Notes: a model not told the origin generated them from the letters alone. 64,000 nt of DNA from Caldibacillus thermoamylovorans (GCF_000751775.1 NZ_CCRF01000035.1:117489-181488), one strand, 5' to 3'. Numbered from the stretch's first letter, positions 36,000 through 45,018 are shown. Numbers and translations: made by a program.

Positions 36000-36761
36000 A
36001 TGAAGGAAATCCCTGTGTCCGTCCAATTATATACATTAAGAGAACAGTGTGAGAAAGATTTTGAAGGAACATTAAAAAGAGTAGCGGAATTGGGATATGA
36101 CGGGGTTGAGTTTGCCGGACTTTATGGCAGATCAGCAAAAGAGATACGCAACTTATTAGATCGGCTGGGGTTAAAGGCTTCATCAAGTCATGTTCCGCTT
36201 CAGGAGTTGAAAAATGATTTAACTAAGGTAATAGAGGAGCAAAAAACATTAGGAAGCACTTATATTATCTGCCCGTTCCTAATGCCGGATGAACGGAATG
36301 AACCAGCCTATCAGGGTTTGATTTCATTTTTAAAGGATACCGGTGAACGAGTTAGAGAGGAAGGTCTTGTCCTCGGTTATCATAACCATGATTTTGAATT
36401 GGAACGGCTGAATAATGGGAAAACCGTATTAGAAACGATATTAGATGGAGCACAGTCAGTTATTGCCGAGTTCGATATCTACTGGTTGAAGAAGGCGGGG
36501 GAAAATCCGGTTGAATGGATTGAAAAATATATGAACCGGGTACCTATTGTTCATTTAAAAGATATGACAACCGATCAGTTAAAAAGCTTTGCCGAATTGG
36601 GGACAGGCGGCGTTGATCTTGAGACCGTTTTATCGCTGGGCGAAAAAGCCGGCATAAACTGGTGGGTTGTGGAGCAGGATATTTGTCAGCGTGATCCTTT
36701 CGAAAGTATTGAAATGAGCTTGAACTATTTAAAAACGAAATTGCCTTATCTAAACAAATAG
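36000..36761 (+). CDS. Sugar phosphate isomerase/epimerase, TIM barrel
   Basis: A 253-residue AP-endonuclease-2-type barrel (xylose-isomerase-like) with the metal-ligand segments LGYHNHDFEL, IAEFDIYW, VHLKDM and the C-terminal VVEQD. The ATG at 36000 has GAGGAG 8 nt upstream. The family includes inosose dehydratases/isomerases and 3-keto-sugar-processing enzymes. It sits between ThuA and a Gfo/Idh dehydrogenase and likely acts on the same sugar. Part of its 3' end recurs 70 bp downstream. Confidence 0.83.
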   Translation: MKEIPVSVQLYTLREQCEKDFEGTLKRVAELGYDGVEFAGLYGRSAKEIRNLLDRLGLKASSSHVPLQELKNDLTKVIEEQKTLGSTYIICPFLMPDERNEPAYQGLISFLKDTGERVREEGLVLGYHNHDFELERLNNGKTVLETILDGAQSVIAEFDIYWLKKAGENPVEWIEKYMNRVPIVHLKDMTTDQLKSFAELGTGGVDLETVLSLGEKAGINWWVVEQDICQRDPFESIEMSLNYLKTKLPYLNK

Positions 36762-36824
36762 AAAACTAGATATATGATGTTTTCCATCTTGTAGAGATGA
36801 AAAACGAAATCGCCTTATTTAAAC
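36729..36824 (+). repeat. Imperfect duplication of the isomerase 3' end, 70 bp apart
   Basis: A 26-bp stretch starting AAAAACGAAAT, then GCCTTAT, occurs at 36729 (inside the gene) and again at 36799 with two substitutions. Confidence 0.7.
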
Positions 36825-36940
36825 ATTGACGTAAAGAAATCTTTTTCTTTTAAAGGAAAATTTTGTAATTTGAAGCAAGTTCATACGTCCCTATATAAAT
36901 GGGATGAATCATGAAAAAAGCAAACGGGAGGAATTGGCAT

Positions 36941-37966
36941 ATGAGTAAATTAAAAATCGGTGTCATTGGCTGCGGAAGTATTGCAAAATATCGGCATTTA
37001 CCGGAATACGCTGCGAATGCCAATGTAGAAATTGTAGCGGTTTGCGACATTGTTCCGGAAAGAGCCGAAACAATGGCTGCCCAATATCGTGCAAAAGCTT
37101 TTACAGATTACCAAGAGGTGCTGAAGCTAAAAGAGGTGGACGCTGTCAGTGTATGCCTGCCTAACTATTTGCATGCACCGGTATCCATTGCTGCATTGAA
37201 TTCCGGCAAACATGTGTTATGTGAAAAACCGATGGCCACATCAAGGGAAGAAGCAGAGGCGATGATCCAAGCGGCAAAAGCAAACGGAAAGAAATTAATG
37301 ATTGCTCATAATCAACGCTTTGTGGCATCTCATCAAAAAGCAAAGGAAATTATTGAGAGCGGCAAGTTGGGCAAAATATACAGTTTTAAAACTACTTTTG
37401 GTCATAGTGGTCCGGAAGGCTGGAGTGCAGACGGTAAAGACAGTTGGTTTTTTAATAAAGAAAAAGCCTTTATCGGGGCAATGGGCGACCTTGGTGTACA
37501 TAAAGCCGATTTAATGCGGTATTTGCTTGGTGAATTTAAAGAAGTTGGAAGCTTCATTGAAACAAATGCAAAATCTTATTCTGAAGTAGATGATAATGCA
37601 GTATGTGTGTTACGTACAGAAAGCGGCATCATCGGTACATTGACGGCTAGCTGGGCATATACAGCAGGAAGTGATGATAACTCGACGGTCATCTATGGAG
37701 AAAATGGGATTTTGAAACTGGAAGCTGATCCTGAGTATTCGTTAATCGAACAATATCGTACCGGCGAGGTTGTCAAACATCAATTAAGCAGAATCCAAAC
37801 CAATGAAGAAGGCGGCCAGACGACATCCCATGTTATTAATCATTTTGTTGAATGTATTTTAGAAGACAAAGAGCCACTTATTACCGGTGAAGAAGGGAAA
37901 AAATCGTTGGAAATTATCTTAGCAGCCATCGAATCACAAGAAACAAAGCGGATTGTCATATTGTAA
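36941..37966 (+). CDS. Gfo/Idh/MocA-family oxidoreductase
   Basis: The 341-residue NAD(P)-dependent sugar dehydrogenase has an N-terminal Rossmann domain (IGVIGCGSIAKYRHLPEYA), the CEKPMAT motif with catalytic-site Lys, and a C-terminal alpha/beta domain carrying DLGVHKADLMRYL. The ATG at 36941 is preceded by GGGAGG; an earlier in-frame ATG has no ribosome binding site. These enzymes oxidise or reduce sugar hydroxyls, often at C3 or the inositol ring. The second family member in this cluster (39.0 kb) probably performs a coupled step. Confidence 0.87.
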   Translation: MSKLKIGVIGCGSIAKYRHLPEYAANANVEIVAVCDIVPERAETMAAQYRAKAFTDYQEVLKLKEVDAVSVCLPNYLHAPVSIAALNSGKHVLCEKPMATSREEAEAMIQAAKANGKKLMIAHNQRFVASHQKAKEIIESGKLGKIYSFKTTFGHSGPEGWSADGKDSWFFNKEKAFIGAMGDLGVHKADLMRYLLGEFKEVGSFIETNAKSYSEVDDNAVCVLRTESGIIGTLTASWAYTAGSDDNSTVIYGENGILKLEADPEYSLIEQYRTGEVVKHQLSRIQTNEEGGQTTSHVINHFVECILEDKEPLITGEEGKKSLEIILAAIESQETKRIVIL

Positions 37967-38066
37967 TTTTTCAATAAACATAATGGACCCAACGACTCCC
38001 ATAGTGATGTTGATTTTTGAACGGGTCCCACTGTTTGTCTGAAAATTAATTTTAGGAGGTTTTTCA

Positions 38067-39035
38067 ATGAAATTAGGTGTATTTACCGTATTATTTTCCA
38101 ATAAATCCTTTGAAGAAATGCTGGATCATGTGAAGGCTTCCGGTCTGGATGCAGTTGAAATCGGAACAGGAGGCTATCCGGGAAATGCCCATTGTCCATT
38201 AGATGAGCTTTTAGAAGATGAAAATAAACGAAAAGATTATTTGAATGCGGTTACTGCCAGAGGTTTAACCATCAGTGCCTTTAGTTGTCATGGCAATCCG
38301 CTTTCGCCTGATAAAGCATTTGCCAAACAATCGGATGAAACGCTGCGCAAAACGATTAAACTCGCATCATTGTTAGGTGTGCCAGTCGTAAACGGTTTTT
38401 CAGGAACGCCGGGAGACAGCGAGGATGCTAAACAGCCAAATTGGCCGGTTGTTGCCTGGCCAACGGAATATGCCGATATTTTAACATGGCAATGGGAAAA
38501 TAAATTAGTTCCGTATTGGAAAGAAATTGGCGAATTTGCCCAACAACATCATGTCAAAATTGGCCTTGAATTGCATGGCGGTTTCCTCGTCCATACACCA
38601 TATACCATGTTGAAATTGCGTGAATTAACTTGTGATGCGATCGGTGCCAATTTAGACCCGTCCCATATGTGGTGGCAAGGTATCGATCCGGTTGCCGCTA
38701 TTAAAATTTTAGGAAAAGCAGGAGCCATTCACCATTTTCATGCAAAGGATACGTATATTGACCAGGATAATGTCAACATGTATGGCCTAACAGATATGCA
38801 ACCATACGGAAATGTACAAACCCGTGCCTGGACATTTAGAAGTGTCGGTTGTGGTCATAGTATGCAAGAATGGTCGGATATGATGAGTGCCTTACGTACC
38901 TATGGGTATGACTATGTTGTAAGTATTGAGCATGAAGACCCATTAATGTCCATTGATGAAGGCTTCAATCGTGCCGTTAAAAACTTAAAAGATGTGATCA
39001 TTCGTGAAACACCTGCTGATATGTGGTGGGCATAA
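38067..39035 (+). CDS. Sugar phosphate isomerase/epimerase, second TIM-barrel paralogue
   Basis: A 322-residue xylose-isomerase-like barrel, longer than the first copy. Metal-site segments are visible in GLELHGGF, NLDPSHMWWQG, HFHAKDTYID and SIEHEDP, a complete E/D/H/E set. The ATG follows TTAGGAGG. The length and motifs resemble IolE/IolH-type and 3-keto-glycoside-related proteins. It is the fourth gene of the ThuA cluster, 12 nt before the next dehydrogenase. Confidence 0.84.
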   Translation: MKLGVFTVLFSNKSFEEMLDHVKASGLDAVEIGTGGYPGNAHCPLDELLEDENKRKDYLNAVTARGLTISAFSCHGNPLSPDKAFAKQSDETLRKTIKLASLLGVPVVNGFSGTPGDSEDAKQPNWPVVAWPTEYADILTWQWENKLVPYWKEIGEFAQQHHVKIGLELHGGFLVHTPYTMLKLRELTCDAIGANLDPSHMWWQGIDPVAAIKILGKAGAIHHFHAKDTYIDQDNVNMYGLTDMQPYGNVQTRAWTFRSVGCGHSMQEWSDMMSALRTYGYDYVVSIEHEDPLMSIDEGFNRAVKNLKDVIIRETPADMWWA

Positions 39036-39047
39036 GAGGAGGCTTCT

Positions 39048-40109
39048 ATGACAACGAGAACATACAATTTAGCAGTCGTTGGCTATGGCGGCATGGGCAG
39101 CTACCATGTCGACCATTTGCTTAAAAGTAATCCGCAAATTCATGTGAAAGGCATTTTTGATATTAAGCAAGAAAGAAATGATGTGGCACTATCAAAGGGG
39201 CTGCAGGTGTACGAGAGTCTGGATGCCTTGCTTTCGGATAAGTCGATTCATATTGTATTAATTGCAACACCAAATGACGTCCATAAAGAAATTGCAATAA
39301 AAGCTTTAAAAGCTCACAAACATGTAGTTTGCGAAAAACCTGTAACGATCTATGCCCGTGATTTAGAGGAAATTATGACGGTAGCTGAGGAAACCGGACA
39401 AGTGTTTATGGTTCACCAAAACCGACGCTGGGATGAGGATTTTTTAACCGTGAAAAAAATATATAATGAAAAAATGACGGGTGAAATTTTTCATATTGAA
39501 TCCCGTGTCCATGGTGCCAATGGGATTCCGGGTGATTGGCGCCATTTAAAGAAAAACGGTGGCGGCATGGTGTTGGATTGGGGCGTTCACCTGCTTGATC
39601 AGCTGTTGTTTATGATTCATAGCCCGGTTACGAGTGTATATGCAAATTTAAGTTATGTACTGGGCGATGAGGTGGATGATGGCTTCCAAACCTATTTGAC
39701 TTTTGCCAACGGAATAACCGCACTTGTAGAAGTAGGAACAACGAACTTTATCTCGCTGCCGAGATGGTATTTAAAAGGAACAGAAGGAACCGCCATTATC
39801 GAGGATTGGGGTCTTAACGGAAAAATTGTTAAACAAAATAAAGATATCATAGCTTCTGCACCGAAGCCGATTAAAGCAGGGCAGGGCTTAACGAAGACGA
39901 TGGCCCCTCCATCAGAGGAAGCAACTACAATGGTAAATCTTCCGGCAGCTTCCGTATTATCTCAAGATTTTTATGATAACCTTGTATCAGTTATTGAAGG
40001 TCGTACCGAAGCCATTGTTAAAAATCACGAAGTACTGCGTGTATTAAAGCTGATGGAAATTATTTTTGAATCTGCAGAAAAAAATGAAGTGGTTAAAACC
40101 AGTTTGTAG
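39048..40109 (+). CDS. Gfo/Idh/MocA-family oxidoreductase, second paralogue
   Basis: A 353-residue dehydrogenase with the Rossmann start LAVVGYGGMGSYHVDHL, the CEKPVTIYA catalytic motif and LDWGVHLLDQLLF in the substrate domain. It is clearly a different subfamily from the 36.9-kb gene, so the pathway may need two redox steps, for example oxidation of one sugar position and reduction of another. It has an AGAGGAGG ribosome binding site and ends the cluster. No sugar transporter or glycosidase is next to it. Confidence 0.86.
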   Translation: MTTRTYNLAVVGYGGMGSYHVDHLLKSNPQIHVKGIFDIKQERNDVALSKGLQVYESLDALLSDKSIHIVLIATPNDVHKEIAIKALKAHKHVVCEKPVTIYARDLEEIMTVAEETGQVFMVHQNRRWDEDFLTVKKIYNEKMTGEIFHIESRVHGANGIPGDWRHLKKNGGGMVLDWGVHLLDQLLFMIHSPVTSVYANLSYVLGDEVDDGFQTYLTFANGITALVEVGTTNFISLPRWYLKGTEGTAIIEDWGLNGKIVKQNKDIIASAPKPIKAGQGLTKTMAPPSEEATTMVNLPAASVLSQDFYDNLVSVIEGRTEAIVKNHEVLRVLKLMEIIFESAEKNEVVKTSL

Positions 40110-40153
40110 ATTCAATTTTGTATTCGGATTGAATTCAACCCCTCTTCATTTGT

Positions 40154-40174
40154 CCCCGAGAGTCAATCTCGGGG
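40154..40174 (+). terminator. Hairpin after the Gfo/Idh cluster
   Basis: CCCCGAG pairs with CTCGGGG around a 7-nt loop, followed by ATATTTGTTCTT. It is a probable terminator. The 7-nt-loop architecture is the same as in the large palindromic array at 24.5 kb. Confidence 0.6.
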
Positions 40175-40250
40175 ATATTTGTTCTTCTATTGTTGCTTCT
40201 TTTGTTCTAGAGCGTTTCGAGACCGTTCTTCCTTTTATCGCTGCTCAATT

Positions 40251-40467
40251 TGTCCGTAAGTTTCGGCTGGTTGCCCTCGTAATATGTCCATAAGAACGAT
40301 TTTATTGGACAGTTTCAGGAGGTTGGCTTTGAATTTTGTCCAAAAGAGCTGTTTTAATGGACAGTTTTAGGAGGTTGGCTTTTAATTTTGTCCAAAAGAG
40401 CTGTTTTAATGGACAGTTTTAGTAAATTTCCCTCACATTTTGTCTATAAGAACCATTATATTGGATA
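40251..40467. repeat. Second palindromic tandem array, period 52 bp
   Basis: Cores of 27 bp of the form TGTCC-N17-GGACA start at 40285, 40337, 40389 and (diverged, TGTCT) 40441, exactly 52 bp apart, with a truncated start at 40251. The 25-bp spacers read GTTTTAGGAGGTTGGC and then an AT-rich end. The cores differ in sequence from those at 24.5 kb, but the period and the TTTTAGG...AATTT spacer pattern are alike. Confidence 0.85.
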
Positions 40468-40713
40468 AAGCCAATCTCGCGGACCAGGGGAGACCTATCT
40501 CGCGGGCTGGCAGTGACTACCAAGGAGAAATCGGCTCAACCCAAGCAACCGCGTAACCACAAGCTAACCCTGCCATTTATGAGAAAAAACGCCTTCTTGA
40601 CAATTTGTAAAGATAAAATTATATTAAAATATAACTTTAGCACTTAAACGCTTTTATGTGATAAAGTAAATATTGTAGCATTATAATTTGAATTACGACT
40701 CAGGAGGAACAGC

Positions 40714-42093
40714 ATGAATATAAAAAAATCCTATTATACTCCATCTGTAGTAGAAGCTGTGCTGCTTTCGGCAATAAGTATTTTCTTACTAAGTTTTGGC
40801 ATCATTAAATTCGAGGCTGCACCACATATCCCCATTTTAGTTGTTATTATCTTTTTATTATTTTATGGCTTATTGAGGAAAATCCCTTTTAAAGTAATGG
40901 AAGAAGGATTAATTAATGGAGCAATGGCAGGTATTGGGGCGGTCATATTGCTCCTGTTTATCGGTTTATTGATCGGAAGTTGGATGATTAGTGGAACCAT
41001 TCCAACTTTAGTGTCTACAGGTTTTTCACTGGCCACGAGCCACTATTTTTATGCCATTGTGTTTGTAATAACGGCACTTGTCGGCGTGAGTATTGGCAGT
41101 TCACTGACGACAGTCGCGACTATCGGTGTTGCTTTTATTAGTATTGCCCAAACGATCGACCTTTCTATGGCGATCACAGCCGGAGCCATTGTTTCCGGTG
41201 CTTTTTTCGGGGATAAAATGTCACCGTTATCCGATACAACCAATTTGGCATCGACAATTGTAAAAGTTGATCTGTTTGAACATATTCGTAATATGGGATG
41301 GACAACTGTACCGGCATTTTTATTGTCATTGCTCTTTTTTATTTTTGTTTCCCCACCCGTAGAGGAAGCGGATCTATCAAATATTAATCATTTTCAAGAT
41401 TCATTGTACTCAACAGGGCTAATTCATTGGTATAGCTGGCTGCCTCTAGTTTTATTAATTGTCCTTTCGATAAAAAATGTCCCTGCGATTCTTTCTTTGG
41501 CAGCAAGTTCACTTTTGGCCGTTGTTCTTTCTTTTATTAATCAAATGTTGCCAATTGGAGACTTACTTAATGTTTTGTTTAACGGCTATGTGTCAGAAAC
41601 CGGAAATACAGCACTAGATGAACTGCTGACAAGGGGTGGCGTCAGCAGCATGTTTTTTACGGTAAGCCTGGTTTTGCTTGCTTTAGCAATGGGTGGTCTG
41701 CTCTTTACGCTTGGTATTGTCCCGCGACTTATAGAATCCATTGCAGGCCTTTTAAATAATGTCGGAAGTGTGATTACTGCATCAGCAATGACTGCAATTG
41801 GCCTAAATGTCATGATTGGTGAGCAATATTTGGCGATTTTACTTACCGGCGAATCGTTCCAGTCCCAATTTGCTAAGGTTGGTTTGGCAAACAAAAACTT
41901 GTCCCGTGTATTAGAAGATGCTGGTACAGTAATTAATCCGCTTGTGCCATGGAGTGTTTGCGGTGTTTTTATTACGAGTATGCTTGAAGTGCCGGTTTTG
42001 AGCTATATTCCTTTTGCAATTTTTTGTTGGTTATCTCCAATATTATCTATACTATTTGGTATTTCCGGGAAAACATTGACGTATTTAAAATAA
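40714..42093 (+). CDS. nhaC: Na+/H+ antiporter, NhaC family
   Basis: A 459-residue membrane protein with about 11-12 helices. Family landmarks are SLTTVATIGVAFISIA, GAFFGDKMSPLSDTTNLAS and LEDAGTVINPLVPWSVCG, all typical of the NhaC family (which includes the malate/lactate antiporter MleN). It exchanges sodium for protons, or a carboxylate pair, at the membrane. The ATG has CAGGAGGAA upstream. It is a single gene. Which of the NhaC sub-functions it serves is not decided. Confidence 0.85.
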   Translation: MNIKKSYYTPSVVEAVLLSAISIFLLSFGIIKFEAAPHIPILVVIIFLLFYGLLRKIPFKVMEEGLINGAMAGIGAVILLLFIGLLIGSWMISGTIPTLVSTGFSLATSHYFYAIVFVITALVGVSIGSSLTTVATIGVAFISIAQTIDLSMAITAGAIVSGAFFGDKMSPLSDTTNLASTIVKVDLFEHIRNMGWTTVPAFLLSLLFFIFVSPPVEEADLSNINHFQDSLYSTGLIHWYSWLPLVLLIVLSIKNVPAILSLAASSLLAVVLSFINQMLPIGDLLNVLFNGYVSETGNTALDELLTRGGVSSMFFTVSLVLLALAMGGLLFTLGIVPRLIESIAGLLNNVGSVITASAMTAIGLNVMIGEQYLAILLTGESFQSQFAKVGLANKNLSRVLEDAGTVINPLVPWSVCGVFITSMLEVPVLSYIPFAIFCWLSPILSILFGISGKTLTYLK

Positions 42094-42656
42094 GGTATGA
42101 AGAATGCATGATTGCTAGGGAGGAAAGGATGTTGGTCACACAAGTGTTGTCATAAGGTTGTGGTGCTTTTGGCTTGTGTTCTATGTTAAGAATTATAAAT
42201 TTTCAGCAGAGATGCGAATTCGAAGTAGTGAGAAAAAGTATAAGCTCACAAGAAAGGCTATGAAGAACCGAAAGTATAGGCTCCGTAGTTGAAAAAGCAA
42301 TGTCTTTTTCAACGAATACATCGTACCAGAAAAAATTTTATATTTTTTCGGTGAACTTACGCATCACATGTGGCCTAAAGGCATAGACGCCCTAGTTTTC
42401 TTGTTTGAAAAGAAGTGAAAGATAATTCCAAATTAATTCGTTTGTAGTATGTCTTTTGCAGTTCAGTTTGACCGTTTCCGCCATCAATTAAAATCCTCTT
42501 TTCTTTTTGGGGATATTTTCCAATATGTAGAAGAGTATAAATATATTTGAAAATCATATTGTCTTATAACAAATGATAAATTATAATAATCTATTATATC
42601 GCCAAGTTTCTAATTTTTTGAAAAAGTATTGTTTATAAAAACAAGGGGGTAGTGCA
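42094..42656 (+). other. Intergenic region with a hairpin and a decayed family-A element
   Basis: GTTGAAAAAG (near 42281) pairs with CTTTTTCAAC as a strong hairpin. From about 42320 to 42410 the order AATTTTATA..., TTACGCAT, GCCTAAAGGC, then CGCCCTAGTTTTCTTG parallels the two-hairpin element in diverged form. The alsT promoter is not clear. No gene was found. Confidence 0.45.
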
Positions 42657-44114
42657 ATGGCTGATTTTATTAATACGTTATATAGCTGGCTCTGGAGTAC
42701 ACCAATGATTGTGTTCTGTATTGCAGCTGGGGTTATTTTTACATTAATGACGAAATTTGCCCAAGTACGATTAATTGGGGACATGATCAAACAAATGTTT
42801 AGAGGAAAAAGTTCAAAATCCGGAATTTCCTCATTTCAGGCATTATCTTTAGCTTTATCCGGTCGTGTCGGTACGGGGAATATTGCAGGGGTAGCAACGG
42901 CAATTGCTTATGGTGGTCCCGGTGCTGTTTTTTGGATGTGGTTAATCGCTTTTTTCGGAGCTGCGACTGCATATGTAGAATCTACGCTCGGCCAAATTTA
43001 TAAAGAAAAAGTCGATGGTGAGTATCGCGGCGGTCCTGCTTATTATATTGAAAAAGGTTTGAATCGTCGTTGGGCAGGAATGATTTTTGGGGTTGCCGGT
43101 TTGCTAGCAATGGCTGTTCTTATGCCGGGGGTTCAATCAAATGCCATCTCTGCCGGGTTTGATAATGCATTTTCGATTAGTCCGTGGATTACGGGGATCT
43201 TTTTAGCAGTTTTATTAGGTGTTATCATTATTGGGGGAGTTAAACGGATTGCCAATGTTGCCCAATTGGTTGTTCCATTTATGGCTCTTGGTTATATTCT
43301 TGTTGCGCTCGTAATCATTTTTATGAATATTGAAGCTGTTCCGGGCGTTTTTAAATTGATTTTTACTAGTGCATTTGGTGCTGATCAATTGTTTGGCGGT
43401 ATTTTAGGAAGTGCCATCGCGTGGGGAGTAAAGCGCGGAATTTATTCGAATGAGGCAGGACAAGGAACCGGACCGCATGCTGCCAGTGCCGCTGAAGTAT
43501 CTCATCCTGCAAAACAGGGATTGGTTCAAGCGTTTTCGATTTATATTGACACATTGCTCGTATGTTCCGCAACTGCATTTATGATTTTATTTACTGGTTC
43601 CTATAATGTATATGAATCTGACCAGTCAACGCTTATTGTCAATAATATCGGTGATAGTGTAGAAGTAGGGACAGCTTATACACAAATGGCCGTTGACAGT
43701 CAATTACCTGGTTTCGGCTCACCGTTTGTTGCAATAGCTCTGTTCTTTTTTGCCTTTACAACTATTATGGCTTATTACTATATTGCTGAATCGAATGTTG
43801 TTTACTTATTTAAAGGCCGTAATTTAAAAATTCCGATGATGATTTTAAAAATAGCTATGATTGCGGCAACTTTCTATGGTACGGTCAGGACTTCAACACT
43901 GGCTTGGACATTGGGTGACATTGGTCTCGGCTTCATGGTTTGGACTAACTTAATCGGCTTAGTATTCCTTTACAAACCGGCCATTCAGGCATTAAAAGAT
44001 TATGAAGAACAGAAAAAGCAAGGTCTTGACCCGGAATATAATTCAACAAAACTTGGTGTGAAGAATGCTGATTTTTGGGAAGACGGGTATAAGAAAGAAG
44101 AAGAAGCTGTTTAA
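42657..44114 (+). CDS. alsT: Sodium:alanine/glycine (amino acid) symporter, AGCS family
   Basis: The 485-residue membrane protein has about 11 helices. AGCS signatures are present: SLALSGRVGTGNIAGVATAIAYGGPGAVFWMW near residue 65, and GVKRGIYSNEAGQGTGPHAAS near residue 260. It imports alanine, glycine or glutamine with sodium. B. subtilis has three paralogues (AlsT, YrbD, DagA); the assignment to AlsT is by general resemblance only. The ATG follows AAGGGGGTAG. A clear terminator closes the gene. Confidence 0.82.
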   Translation: MADFINTLYSWLWSTPMIVFCIAAGVIFTLMTKFAQVRLIGDMIKQMFRGKSSKSGISSFQALSLALSGRVGTGNIAGVATAIAYGGPGAVFWMWLIAFFGAATAYVESTLGQIYKEKVDGEYRGGPAYYIEKGLNRRWAGMIFGVAGLLAMAVLMPGVQSNAISAGFDNAFSISPWITGIFLAVLLGVIIIGGVKRIANVAQLVVPFMALGYILVALVIIFMNIEAVPGVFKLIFTSAFGADQLFGGILGSAIAWGVKRGIYSNEAGQGTGPHAASAAEVSHPAKQGLVQAFSIYIDTLLVCSATAFMILFTGSYNVYESDQSTLIVNNIGDSVEVGTAYTQMAVDSQLPGFGSPFVAIALFFFAFTTIMAYYYIAESNVVYLFKGRNLKIPMMILKIAMIAATFYGTVRTSTLAWTLGDIGLGFMVWTNLIGLVFLYKPAIQALKDYEEQKKQGLDPEYNSTKLGVKNADFWEDGYKKEEEAV

Positions 44115-44129
44115 CCAAGATTTCCTTTC

Positions 44130-44158
44130 AAGTAGCCACAAAACCTGGCTACTTTTTT
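44130..44158 (+). terminator. Terminator of the alsT-like gene
   Basis: AAGTAGCCA pairs with TGGCTACTT, followed by TTTT. Confidence 0.88.
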
Positions 44159-44162
44159 ACAC

Positions 44163-44340
44163 CAGAAAGTATAAATTTCCAGGAAAGATTGTACGTTGTT
44201 GGAAATTTTAGTATAAGTATAAGTGCAAAATGCTACAACTAGAGAGGCTTCGGTAGCATTACCTCGCAAGCGAAAATGTTTTTTCGCTGACTACGGCTCT
44301 GCCTTCGCCTAAAGGCTTGGCAGTCGCCGTTTTTACTAAC
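44163..44340 (+). repeat. Two-hairpin dispersed element (family A), expanded variant
   Basis: It starts with AGAAAGTATAAATTTCCAGG, right after the alsT terminator, and contains ATAAGTGC, then an inserted ~60 nt, then ACGGCTCTGCCTTCGCCTAAAGGC, and ends GGCAGTCGCCG-TTTT. The order matches the 105-bp element, but the first hairpin is degraded and the middle is longer. Confidence 0.6.
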
Positions 44341-44382
44341 GGATCATGTGTTAAGTTTTTTTATGACAAAAGGTAAAGTGGG

Positions 44383-44460
44383 GCCGGCATTGCAACAGGA
44401 GGGTGCGATTTAAGCCGGCCAAGATGTACGACGCTAAGCGGGCGCCTTGCACTTTCTTAA
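44383..44460 (+). repeat. Inverted repeat plus GCGGGCGC tail (family C, short copy)
   Basis: GGCCGGC (about 44384) pairs with GCCGGCC (about 44414). It is followed by GTACGACGCTAAGCGGGCGC and then CTTGCACTTTC. The tail recurs at about 55731-55771 and 57966-58001. Confidence 0.65.
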
Positions 44461-44502
44461 TCGCGTTAAAATTTATCGCAGGAAGGGTGAGATGTAATAG
44501 GA

Positions 44503-44540
44503 GCAAAAGAAAGGGAACCCTTCAGATGAAGAAGAGTTCC
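44503..44540 (-). terminator. Terminator of yfhD
   Basis: On the minus strand GGAACTCTTC pairs with GAAGGGTTCC around a 7-nt loop and runs into CTTTCTTTTGC. Confidence 0.6.
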
Positions 44541-44611
44541 TAAAAAATCTATTTATGATTGTTTAGCAATAGATAATTTTTGAAAAACGAAAAGTTGGCT
44601 CACGAGTCAAT

Positions 44612-44803
44612 TTATTTTCTTTTTCCTCGCGCTTTTACCCGACTGTCGGCTGCATTGGATCGCGCAATAGCTTCTCGGTCTTGCAAGTCCGCCAATTCCT
44701 GTGCATACTCGATATCAAGACCATCTGACTTCATATTTTTCGGAACTTGAGGTAAGTTTGCTTTATTTTTGTCGCGAGTTCTTTGTCCACGAGCTCGTCC
44801 CAT
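44612..44803 (-). CDS. yfhD: YfhD family protein
   Basis: This 63-residue, highly charged, hydrophilic protein has the family features RDKNKANLPQVPKNMKSDG and EYAQELADLQDREAIARSNAAD. The family is restricted to Bacillaceae and its function is not known. Synteny with yfhE, recX and yfhH downstream on the other strand matches the B. subtilis yfh locus. Its ATG is preceded on the minus strand by GAAAGGGG. Confidence 0.85.
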   Translation of the reverse strand: MGRARGQRTRDKNKANLPQVPKNMKSDGLDIEYAQELADLQDREAIARSNAADSRVKARGKRK

Positions 44804-44907
44804 GTTGAGACCCCTTTCGTCAGGAGTTTTGAAGATAAATGATCTTCATCTTTTAGATTAGCCAAGTAACTCGCGAATATGACAGGTAAGTGTTAGCAAG
44901 TCTGTTA

Positions 44908-45018
44908 TTATTCCCGGGCAGCTCTGTCAGCTCGTTTAAAATCGCGACCATAAATAATTTCCTGTGCTTTTTTCAACTGTTTCTTTTCTTCTCCCCGGTT
45001 TTTCTTTGGATTAGCCAT
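44908..45018 (-). CDS. yfhE: YfhE family protein
   Basis: A 36-residue charged peptide starting MANPKKNRGEEKKQLKKAQ and ending RDFKRADRAARE, the size and composition of B. subtilis YfhE. A longer frame with 30 extra residues exists, but GGAGGTG directly precedes the internal ATG at 45018, so the short form is correct. It is divergent from recX. Function unknown. Confidence 0.82.
   Translation of the reverse strand: MANPKKNRGEEKKQLKKAQEIIYGRDFKRADRAARE

Larger units (their letters stand above)
40110..40713 (+). other. 600-bp intergenic region rich in palindromes
   Basis: It holds a hairpin (40154-40174), a 52-bp-period array (40251-40467), and then a stretch with two similar words (AATCTCGCGGACC and TATCTCGCGGGCT around 40470-40520). 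The nhaC promoter should lie within the last 100 bp but is not clear. No gene is visible. Confidence 0.6.
44115..44611. other. Intergenic region between alsT and yfhD
   Basis: It contains the alsT terminator, a variant of the two-hairpin element, a GGCCGGC/GCCGGCC inverted repeat with a GCGGGCGC-type tail, and the yfhD terminator, each listed separately. No gene is seen. Confidence 0.6.
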
